This document shows positions 7,798 through 13,502 of a DNA stretch of 13,502 nucleotides, one piece after another. Each line of letters starts with the position of its first letter. Position 1 is the first letter of the stretch. The stretch is taken from positions 1 through 13,502 of the forward strand of contig CAMPKJ010000131.1 of the NCBI GenBank assembly GCA_946887105.1, written 5' to 3'. The position numbers and the translations under genes were made by a program. This stretch comes from an uncultured Acidobacteriota bacterium. GTDB lineage: Bacteria > Acidobacteriota > Thermoanaerobaculia > Gp7-AA8. A model generated the notes under the pieces. That model saw only the letters and a list, made by a program, of their open reading frames with translations, was not told the DNA's origin and searched no databases.

Positions 7798-8631
7798 TCA
7801 GAATAGAGCAGGTTCGAGGTAGAGGGTGTCGTTATCGCGCAGGACCACGTCCGCACGGCGGCCGGCCAGGATGCTCCGGTAGTTCACCTCGACGCGCTCG
7901 GTCTTTCCGTTCACGGTGCGGGTGATGACCACGGTCCTGCCGGCGCGGTCGGTCGGACCGCCCGCGTCGGCCATCGCCTGAAGCAGCGTCGGCGTCTGGG
8001 AACTGCGGAAGAGCGACTTGCCCGGACGGGCGAACTCGCCGAGGAGATAGATCGTGATCGGAGTGTCGGCGGGGACGTTGACGAGATCGTTCGGCGCCAG
8101 CGGGATGTTCGCGTCGGGATCGCCGTTCACGAGCAGGTCGTCGACCGAGATCGCCAGCTGCTCGCTGAGGCCGTTCGCGCCGGTGCGCAGCACGTACAGC
8201 TCCTTGCCGTGACCGGGAGCGAGACCGCCGGCCTGGGTGATGGCCTGGATGAGCGTGGTGTTGCCCGTGGCGCTGATGCGGCCCGGACGCACGACGGAGC
8301 CGACCACGGAGATCGGCTTGCTGGCGAACTCGACCACCTGCACCGAGACCGTGGCCTTGGCCAGATACGTTTCCTCGAGCATCGACTGCAGACGGGCTTC
8401 GATCTGCGAGGCCGTGAGACCGGCCACCTGGACTCGTTCGAGAACGTTCAGAACGATCGTGCCCTCTTCGCTGACGGTCACCTTCGCGCCGATGGTCTTA
8501 TCCTCGAGCACGCTGATGTCGAGCACGTCACGCGGACCGACCGGCGCATCCGTCGACAGAATCGGCAACTCCTGCGCGCCGGCCAGGCCGGTCAGCACGA
8601 AGAGCAGCATCAGGATGGCAGAACGCTTCAT
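7798..8631 (-). CDS. Wza-like polysaccharide export (OPX) protein, short form
   Basis: Periplasmic/outer-membrane polysaccharide export protein working with the Wzz/BY-kinase. From the ATG at 8631, 277 residues: a signal peptide (KRSAILMLLFVLTGLAGA, cleavage near AGA-QE), a Poly_export domain (about 30-105, starting GPRDVLDISVL) and two SLBB-like domains (about 107-180 and 196-270). The SLBB-like domains include VVGSVVRPGRI and LLGEFARPGKS, each followed by an L.QA....GG motif. The second ends at LYLEPALF. There is no lipobox cysteine after the signal and no C-terminal helix such as E. coli Wza uses to cross the outer membrane, so a partner pore is likely. The ATG at 8646, five codons earlier, is possible, but GGGGA at 8640-8644 fits the 8631 start better. 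Confidence 0.93.
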   Translation of the reverse strand: MKRSAILMLLFVLTGLAGAQELPILSTDAPVGPRDVLDISVLEDKTIGAKVTVSEEGTIVLNVLERVQVAGLTASQIEARLQSMLEETYLAKATVSVQVVEFASKPISVVGSVVRPGRISATGNTTLIQAITQAGGLAPGHGKELYVLRTGANGLSEQLAISVDDLLVNGDPDANIPLAPNDLVNVPADTPITIYLLGEFARPGKSLFRSSQTPTLLQAMADAGGPTDRAGRTVVITRTVNGKTERVEVNYRSILAGRRADVVLRDNDTLYLEPALF

Positions 8632-8652
8632 CAAGGAAATCCCCATACACAG

Positions 8653-8675
8653 AAAAACCGCTGTCCGGCCAGCGG
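8653..8675 (-). terminator. Intrinsic terminator in the leader of the export gene
   Basis: On the minus strand, CCGCTG, a six-base loop (GCCGGA), CAGCGG and then TTTTT form a textbook Rho-independent terminator (arms at 8670-8675 and 8658-8663, T-run at 8657-8653). It lies 122 bp after the stop of the outer-membrane protein gene and only 21 bases before the export gene start codon. It may simply end the upstream gene, but since no promoter can fit downstream of it, it must be read through or regulated for the export gene to be expressed, unless a very short leader is used. Confidence 0.8.
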
Positions 8676-8788
8676 CGGAACGGGCTCACTCCTGACTAAG
8701 GGACTGCGCCCACCCTACCGCTCCGTGTGTCACGTCCCTGTCTCCGGCTTTGTCACGTCGCCGTGAAATCAGGGAAATTGTTATTTTA
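8675..8788 (-). promoter_or_regulatory. Candidate promoter and structured leader of the export operon
   Basis: On the minus strand, TAAAAT at 8783-8788 matches the -10 element at five of six bases, although I see no good -35 at normal spacing. Downstream, UCCCUG (8770-8775) can pair with CAGGGA (8735-8740), enclosing a 5-bp stem capped by a GNRA-type GCGA loop (UCACG-GCGA-CGUGA, 8753-8766). GGGAC (8734-8738) can instead pair with GUCCC (8700-8704). The two pairings share GGGA and are mutually exclusive. The stretch also contains TGTCACGTC twice on the plus strand (8728-8736, 8751-8759). Not a recognised riboswitch family. Confidence 0.4.
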
Positions 8789-8797
8789 ACCAGTTCG

Positions 8798-10066
8798 CTA
8801 CGGCACGAACGACAAATGCAGGACGTACCGTATTCCTGAGTCCACATCGCCTCCGAACGTCGATTTACGGTCGTACCAGCCCACGTCGAGGCCGGTTTGT
8901 GCCCGGCGGATCACATAGTTGAAACCGACGCTGGTCCACAGGATCGTGTCGCGGCGGTCGTTGCCGCGCACTTCCACGTCGTAGTTGTCCTGTTCCCAGT
9001 TGATGTTGCTGCGCAGCGAGAGGCGGCGCGTGGCCACGTAGCTCACGCCCGCGTTTGCCGTGTCGGCGACGTAGTAGTTGTTCTGCGCGAAGATCGAAAA
9101 GCCGAGGTCGTGATTCGCGCCGGCGAAGTAGGTCCAGCGGCCGTTCACGCGATTCACGTTGAAGCTCGCGCCGTAACCGCTGAACGACGGCTCGGCCGGA
9201 TCATCGAACTCGAGCTTCAGCGGACCGCCCTCGAGGCGCACCTGCGTCCGCCCGTTGTCGTATGCGAAGCCGCCGCTGTACCACGTGCGCCGGCTGTCTT
9301 TGTATGACGCGAAGCGGAAGCCGTAATCGCTCACTTCCGCCGACGCGAAGAGCGCCGTGAGCGGAAAGGTCTTGTGATGGAACGAGACCCGCGCGTTGCG
9401 CTCGTTGCGGTCGAGCAGATTGATCGGATTGAAGTCGTTCGCGATCTCGGCCGTGAGGTCGGGCTGGTAGCGGTTGCCCGGGTAAACGGTGTCGCGGTTG
9501 CGTACGATGAACGTGCCGCTGGTGCGGCTCGAATACTTCCACTCGCCCGCCACGCCCACTTCATCCTCGCGCGAGGTGGCCAGGCGGTTGATGTCCGCCA
9601 CGTGCGGCCGCAACTGATCGGCGCGGCTGCCGTAGACGTCGAGGTAGAGATGGTTCCAGAGGAAGTGCGCGTCGGCGCGCACGAGGTAGTTGAACTGTCC
9701 GTCGTCGTCTTCCGAGTTGAAGAACGAATAGCCGGGGATGACGTCGAGCGTGAAGATGGTCTTCTTCCGCGGCACGAAGTACAGACGCTGCGGCGCTTCC
9801 ACGGCCAGCGTCAATCCGCTCGCGTTCTCGCCGGTCGGGACGAAGCCCGCATCGGAGAAGCCGGCGTCCGAGATGCGGAAGCGCGACCAGAGATAGAACG
9901 GGCCGGAGTGGAAGTTGGCCTGCTGCAGATCTTCGTGCAACTTCTTCGAAGCGGCCAGATCAGGATCGCGATCGCGGAGGTTCTGCGTCGACTGGCCGGC
10001 GGCCGGAAGCGTGAGCACCAACAAGAAGACGATGGGCAACAAACTCGAGCTGCTCACACTGCGCAC
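8798..10066 (-). CDS. Outer-membrane beta-barrel protein, probable polysaccharide-export porin partner
   Basis: The product is 422 residues with a signal peptide (VRSVSSSSLLPIVFLLVLTL, cleavage near AAGQ). The mature part is rich in alternating hydrophobic/polar strands with many aromatics, turn residues and few cysteines. Examples are the strand KKTIFTLDVIPGYSFF, the strand HLYLDVYGSRADQ and the strand GRWTYFAGANHDLGFSIFAQ. It ends IRYVLHLSFVP, with an aromatic close to the C-terminus as in barrel proteins. The pattern fits a 16-18 strand barrel. No named family is recognised. The GTG at 10066 is chosen because GGAGG lies at 10072-10076, five bases upstream; a longer frame upstream would run across the divergent polymerase gene. 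The context with a Wza-like protein lacking an outer-membrane segment suggests it is the pore for polymer export. Confidence 0.8.
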   Translation of the reverse strand: MRSVSSSSLLPIVFLLVLTLPAAGQSTQNLRDRDPDLAASKKLHEDLQQANFHSGPFYLWSRFRISDAGFSDAGFVPTGENASGLTLAVEAPQRLYFVPRKKTIFTLDVIPGYSFFNSEDDDGQFNYLVRADAHFLWNHLYLDVYGSRADQLRPHVADINRLATSREDEVGVAGEWKYSSRTSGTFIVRNRDTVYPGNRYQPDLTAEIANDFNPINLLDRNERNARVSFHHKTFPLTALFASAEVSDYGFRFASYKDSRRTWYSGGFAYDNGRTQVRLEGGPLKLEFDDPAEPSFSGYGASFNVNRVNGRWTYFAGANHDLGFSIFAQNNYYVADTANAGVSYVATRRLSLRSNINWEQDNYDVEVRGNDRRDTILWTSVGFNYVIRRAQTGLDVGWYDRKSTFGGDVDSGIRYVLHLSFVP

Positions 10067-10141
10067 CTGTCCCTCCACCCTTAAATCCCGAATGGGCAGC
10101 AGTTTAGCACGGCTGGGCTGATCTTTAACCCATGCCGGGAC

Positions 10142-10147
10142 TACAAT
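10142..10147 (+). promoter_or_regulatory. Candidate -10 element of the polymerase gene
   Basis: TACAAT at 10142-10147 matches the -10 consensus at five of six bases and lies in the divergent gap between the outer-membrane protein gene and the polymerase gene. The -35 region at 17-18 bp upstream is poor. The element overlaps an in-frame ATG at 10146, which argues that translation starts further downstream. Confidence 0.35.
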
Positions 10148-10175
10148 GCGCGCATCGATGCCAGGATCGCGCCCC

Positions 10176-11609
10176 ATGATCGCCGTAGAGCGGGTGTGTC
10201 TGGTGATCCTGCTGGCGTGGCTGGCGTGGCTGCCGCTGCCGTTCGGTTCCATCGTTCCGCGCGCGCGCATTCCGCTCATCGTCGTGCCTCTCGCGGTGTG
10301 CGCGATCGCCGCGTCTCTGCGCTGGATGATGCTGCGACGCACCAGCAACGCGCATCCGACGCGCGCCTGGATCGTCTTCGCAAGCGGTGGCATGTTGCTC
10401 CTCGCGCTCGCGGCGTTGCAGCTCGTGCCGTTGCCTCCGCCGCTTCTGCGCGCGTTGTCTCCGGAGTCGGAGGCGATCTGGCGCACCGCGACGCAGATCG
10501 CGCGGCTCGCCGGCGTCGCAACGCAAAGCGCGCATCCGATCAGCGTCGACCCGCACGCGACGGCATTCGAGCTGTTCCGCATCGGCGCGCTGCTGGCGAC
10601 CTTCACCGCGGTCGCGCTTCTCGTCCGCACGCACGCACGCCGCGTGGCGCTGGCCTCGGTGCTCTGCGCGACCGCCACGTTCGAGGCGTTGTACGGACTG
10701 CGGGAAGCGGCCATGCAGCGCTACGAGATCTGGGGCTGGGTGAACCGGCTGATCTTCAACCGCGTCACCGGCACGTTCGTGAATCCGAATCACTTCGGCC
10801 ATTACCTCGCGGTCGTCCTGCCGATGGCGCTGTTCCTGGCCGCGTTCGCATGGCATGTGTCCGGCCATGACGACGTGCCGCTGTCGCGCCGGCTGGCGCG
10901 CCTGCTGGAGTCGCGCATTCTCTCGATCGGCTTCGCGCTGATCGCCGCGATCGCGTGCGTCGCCGGCGTGCTGCTCGCGCAATCGCGCGGTGCGTTGCTG
11001 GCCCTCGGCGCGGGTCTGCTGTTCGTCGCCGCGTTGCTGCCGGGGCGCCGTATCGCACGCATCGCGCTCGCCGCCACCGCCGGTCTGGTGCTCGTCGGAA
11101 CACTGATCGTCTACCTCGGGCCGGAGCGGACCGTGGGACGGTTCATGCCGTCGGAGCTCGAGCGGCAGACGTTCGTGGGACGCCGCATCGGGATCTCCGC
11201 GGCCTTTGCGTTGTGGCGGCGCTTCCCGCTCTTCGGCAGCGGCCTCGGCACCTTTGAACGCGTGGTGTCGATGGAGCAGACGCAGGACCTCGGCAAGATC
11301 TATCACCACGCGCACAATGACTACGCGGAGCTCGCGGCGACGGGCGGCACCGCCGGCTTCATGATCGGCATGGTTGCGTTGATGGGCGGCTATCTCGTGC
11401 TGCTGCGGATGACGTTCGGCGAGCCGGGTGCCGCGCTGTCATGGCGGCGCCGCGCGTTCCAGACCGCCGCTCTGGCAAGCCTGACCATCGCCATGGTGCA
11501 CGCGCTGATCGACTTCAATTTCTACATCCCCTCGAATCCCGCCACGCTCGCCGCAATCCTCGGCGCCGCGGTGGCGTCCGTCGATCACGACAAGCGCACG
11601 CGCCGCTGA
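10176..11609 (+). CDS. O-antigen ligase/Wzy-type polymerase, polytopic membrane protein
   Basis: Inner-membrane enzyme of the Wzy/WaaL superfamily, which joins lipid-linked oligosaccharide repeats into polymer or transfers them to an acceptor on the periplasmic side. The 477-residue product has many hydrophobic segments, including MIAVERVCLVILLAW at the N-terminus. It carries the family signatures GTFVNPNHFGHYLAVVLPMA (about residues 198-217) and, after the large periplasmic loop, FPLFGSGLGTF then HHAHNDYAELAATGG (from about residue 377). The ATG at 10176 is preceded by AGGA at 10163-10166; in-frame ATGs at 10146 and 10158 are possible, but the first lies inside a -10-like element. With the kinase/export genes nearby it is most likely the polymerase of the same locus. 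Ligase or polymerase role cannot be told apart by motif alone. Confidence 0.88.
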   Translation: MIAVERVCLVILLAWLAWLPLPFGSIVPRARIPLIVVPLAVCAIAASLRWMMLRRTSNAHPTRAWIVFASGGMLLLALAALQLVPLPPPLLRALSPESEAIWRTATQIARLAGVATQSAHPISVDPHATAFELFRIGALLATFTAVALLVRTHARRVALASVLCATATFEALYGLREAAMQRYEIWGWVNRLIFNRVTGTFVNPNHFGHYLAVVLPMALFLAAFAWHVSGHDDVPLSRRLARLLESRILSIGFALIAAIACVAGVLLAQSRGALLALGAGLLFVAALLPGRRIARIALAATAGLVLVGTLIVYLGPERTVGRFMPSELERQTFVGRRIGISAAFALWRRFPLFGSGLGTFERVVSMEQTQDLGKIYHHAHNDYAELAATGGTAGFMIGMVALMGGYLVLLRMTFGEPGAALSWRRRAFQTAALASLTIAMVHALIDFNFYIPSNPATLAAILGAAVASVDHDKRTRR

Positions 11610-12853
11610 ATGCCGCTGCGCGTGAAGCGATTCACCAGCCGCACCTCCGTGCGTCCCGGCAGAATCTCGAACGTCTTCTCGCCGTCGACCACGCCTTCCG
11701 CGACGAGCTCGTCGTCGCGATAGATCTCGACGTACGGCGGGATCTCGTCGCTCTGCGAGACCAAGAGCTGGAGCCGCAGCGGCTTCGTGTGCTCGCCGAA
11801 CACCGACGTGCAGAGCTCATCGCGGCCGCAGAGATTCGTCCAGACGTCGCGTGGCGCATCGGGCACGGTGGCGCGCGTGCGGTACATCGCGGCCATGGCG
11901 AGCTCGCCATGCGTTTCCTCGAATGCGGCGCGCTCGAGGTGGTACGGAATCCACTCCCGTGTATTGGTGATGCCGCTGAGCAGTTCCACGCGCATGGCCG
12001 CGCCGCGGTCGCCGAGCGCGATCGCCAGACGCGCGCGCGTGGGAAGCGTGAGTTTTCCGGAGTGCTCGACGAATGGCTTCAAGGCGCTCAGCGGCTGTAC
12101 GTCGTGCCGGATTGCGAACTGCGCGATCTCGTCCATCCGATTGCCCATGTGCTCGATGTCGAACGGGCGGCGGTCGATCTCTTCGAGGATGCCGCGCACG
12201 AGCGGCGCATCGGCCTCGCTGAGCGTGCGCGGGAGCAGCTCGGTCAGCTCGCCGACGGTGGCGGTGGCGCGTTTCGCGGCGAAGAGCTCCAGGCGCAAGG
12301 CACGCAGCGCGGCGCGTAGCTCGCGGTATTCGGCGAAGTCGCCGCTGGCGATGGCCAGATCGCGCAGCATCCAGAGCGCGTCGAGCGATTTCGGCGCGGC
12401 ACGGCGGAGGTATCCGAGGTCGCGCGTCAGCTCCCAGAGCGGCCGGTGGAGTGAGGCGAACACGCGCGGATCGCGCAGCATCGGCCGCGCCGCGGCCAGC
12501 ACCGATTGCCGGTCGGCACGCTGCAATTCGTACCAGTGAAAGAGGCCGGCGCGCACGAAGCCGGCGGTCGGATTCGGACGCAGCGGCGCGAGGGAATGCG
12601 CGAGCGCGTAACTGCTGCGCCACAGCGCCACGCGCCGCTCCAGCGGCAGCGCGGAGTCGAGCGACTGATCGCTGATCGCGCTCGCCGCCAGCCAGTCCGC
12701 CGGATGTTCGGCGAGCCACGCCGTCAGCGGCTGAAACTCCGCCGGACGCTGCGGATCGTGCGTCAACCTGGGATCGGCGAGGAAGAGCCCGAGCAGGAGC
12801 AGCGCGAGCGCGACGACGAACGTCAGCAGGATCTGCCGCGTTCTCTGCGTCAC
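11585..12853 (-). CDS. Membrane-anchored protein of unknown function, exopolysaccharide locus
   Basis: A 422-residue protein with a single N-terminal helix (TRQILLTFVVALALLLLGLFL, about residues 5-24) and then an exported domain of about 395 residues. The long middle is helical and Leu/Ala/Arg rich, in short helix-turn-helix-like blocks (for example LWELTRDLGYL, then LDALWMLRDLAIASGDF). It could be an alpha-solenoid, but I see no clear TPR consensus. The last 75 residues (from about 345) look beta-stranded, with PLRLQLLVSQ then YVEIYRDDELVAEGVVDG. No family recognised. The GTG at 12853 overlaps the upstream glycosyltransferase stop as GTGA and has GAGGAGG at 12861-12867, so it is translationally coupled. 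Its 3' end overlaps the convergent polymerase gene by 25 bp. Confidence 0.85.
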   Translation of the reverse strand: MTQRTRQILLTFVVALALLLLGLFLADPRLTHDPQRPAEFQPLTAWLAEHPADWLAASAISDQSLDSALPLERRVALWRSSYALAHSLAPLRPNPTAGFVRAGLFHWYELQRADRQSVLAAARPMLRDPRVFASLHRPLWELTRDLGYLRRAAPKSLDALWMLRDLAIASGDFAEYRELRAALRALRLELFAAKRATATVGELTELLPRTLSEADAPLVRGILEEIDRRPFDIEHMGNRMDEIAQFAIRHDVQPLSALKPFVEHSGKLTLPTRARLAIALGDRGAAMRVELLSGITNTREWIPYHLERAAFEETHGELAMAAMYRTRATVPDAPRDVWTNLCGRDELCTSVFGEHTKPLRLQLLVSQSDEIPPYVEIYRDDELVAEGVVDGEKTFEILPGRTEVRLVNRFTRSGIQRRVRLS

Positions 12854-13502
12854 GAGGGCGCCTCCTCGTGCACGCGTTCCAGGAGTCGTTCCCACTGCGC
12901 AAACGCGTGATGCGGCGCGAACCGCGTGAGGTACAGCTCGCGTCCGCGCTGTCCCATGGCCGCGGCACCGGCGCGGTCGTGGGCAAGCGTGCGAATGGCG
13001 TTCGTCAGTCCGTCGACGTCGCCCATCTCCACGACCACGCCGCAGCGATGCGCGTCGATGATGCGCGCCAGTTCGCCGTCGCGCGATCCGACGAAGATCA
13101 CCGGACGCCCGACCGCGAGCACGCCGTAGAACTTGCTCGGCAACACCAGTCCTTCGAGCGTGGGCTTGAGCGAGACCAGGTGCGCATCGGCCGCGGAGAG
13201 GCTGGCGCTCAACTCTTCACGCGGCGCGTACGGACGGAAGAATGCATTCGGACCGGCGGCGCGCTTTACCGCCTCGAGCTGTGCGCCCGCGCCGGTGAAG
13301 AGGAATCGCACCTCCGGAAGCTGCCGCATCGCGCCCATGATGGTCTCGAATTCGTGCGCGCGTCCGAGGTTTCCGGAGTAGCCGACCACGAAGCTCTCGT
13401 TGGCCGGACGCGGTTGCGGCGCGAGATCGGCATCCGCGAAGTTGTGGATGATGATCGCCTTCGGCACGCGCGCCGCCATCAGATCGCCGAGGACCACGTT
13501 GG
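12850..13502 (-). CDS. GT4 glycosyltransferase, WcaI/WbuB-like (N-terminus cut by window edge)
   Basis: GT-B fold, family 4-type glycosyltransferase that adds a nucleotide-activated sugar to the growing lipid-linked repeat unit on the cytoplasmic side. Only the C-terminal part (about 217 residues) is in the window; the frame stays open to 13502, so the protein continues to the right. Visible landmarks: VVLGDLMAARVPKAIIIHNF, then VVGYSGNLGRAHEFET (the donor-domain start), then FLFTGAGAQLEAVK, then HLVSLKPTLEGLVLPSKFYG, then GRPVIFVG and CGVVVEMGDVDGL. The GLVLPSK stretch with its preceding Glu is the donor-binding motif of this group. The wording of these segments is closest to WcaI/WbuB-like transferases. 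Sugar and linkage cannot be told. It is first in an operon with the membrane-anchored protein at 11585-12853. Confidence 0.92.
   Translation of the reverse strand, partial: NVVLGDLMAARVPKAIIIHNFADADLAPQPRPANESFVVGYSGNLGRAHEFETIMGAMRQLPEVRFLFTGAGAQLEAVKRAAGPNAFFRPYAPREELSASLSAADAHLVSLKPTLEGLVLPSKFYGVLAVGRPVIFVGSRDGELARIIDAHRCGVVVEMGDVDGLTNAIRTLAHDRAGAAAMGQRGRELYLTRFAPHHAFAQWERLLERVHEEAPS

Noticed and set aside
4589..7822. Very long plus-strand open frame of more than 1000 codons
   Set aside because: It is antisense to the kinase and phosphatase genes, which have full sets of conserved motifs. Its translation is Arg/His/Asp/Leu-rich low-complexity sequence typical of the opposite strand of GC-rich genes.
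8675..8775. c-di-GMP-I (GEMM) riboswitch before the export gene
   Set aside because: A GNRA-capped stem followed by CAAAGCC and a later GGUAGGGU resemble parts of GEMM. The conserved first strand, the spacing after GACG and the GCCAGGU-type closing segment are not there, so I do not claim it.
10067..10714. Upstream extension of the outer-membrane protein frame
   Set aside because: It is an open frame antisense to the polymerase gene with no signal-peptide logic. GGAGG and a signal peptide place the start at 10066.
10125..11315. Minus-strand open frame opposite the polymerase gene
   Set aside because: Arg/Gln/Asp-rich translation without any domain; the plus strand carries the NPNH and HAHND motifs and hydrophobic helices.

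Overview
The window is a GC-rich bacterial segment of about 13.5 kb with tightly packed genes and frequent GTG/TTG starts. An Acidobacteriota-like organism is my best guess. It rests on the unusual Hfq-like protein, the general look of the proteins and the short TTCCTCGG repeats, and it is an inference rather than a proven assignment.

Positions 1-2236 (minus strand) are housekeeping genes. The order of transcription is hfq-like, pdxA, a 42-residue membrane protein overlapping pdxA by ATGA, then surE, which runs off the left edge. Between the small protein and surE lies what looks like the wreck of a PemK/MazF-type toxin-antitoxin pair, and then a strong inverted repeat. Divergent from hfq, with a recognisable promoter, is the plus-strand etfB-etfA operon (2371-4107) for the electron transfer flavoprotein. 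It ends in a hairpin shared with the convergent gene.

Positions 4126-10066 (minus strand) are the export and control half of an exopolysaccharide/capsule locus. In transcription order they are an outer-membrane beta-barrel, a short Wza-like export (OPX) protein, a Wzz/BY-kinase fusion with a C-terminal tyrosine cluster, a PHP-type phosphotyrosine phosphatase (CpsB/YwqE family) and a small secreted protein. The Wza-like protein has no obvious outer-membrane-spanning C-terminus. The adjacent beta-barrel may therefore supply the outer-membrane pore, as in OPX systems that need a porin partner. The kinase and phosphatase would control chain length or export by a phosphorylation cycle.

Positions 10176-13502 hold a plus-strand Wzy/O-antigen-ligase-like polymerase. 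It is convergent, with a 25-bp overlap, with a minus-strand pair made of a GT4 glycosyltransferase cut by the right edge and a membrane-anchored protein of unknown function. These belong to the same surface polysaccharide locus.

The main unexplained signals are two non-coding elements in the polysaccharide operon. The first is an inverted array of four plus four TTCCTCGG units filling the gap between kinase and phosphatase and containing the phosphatase ribosome binding site. The second is a roughly 145-nt leader before the export gene that carries a convincing intrinsic terminator only 21 nt from the start codon, with alternative upstream pairings. Both could be regulatory RNA elements, but neither is demonstrated here.
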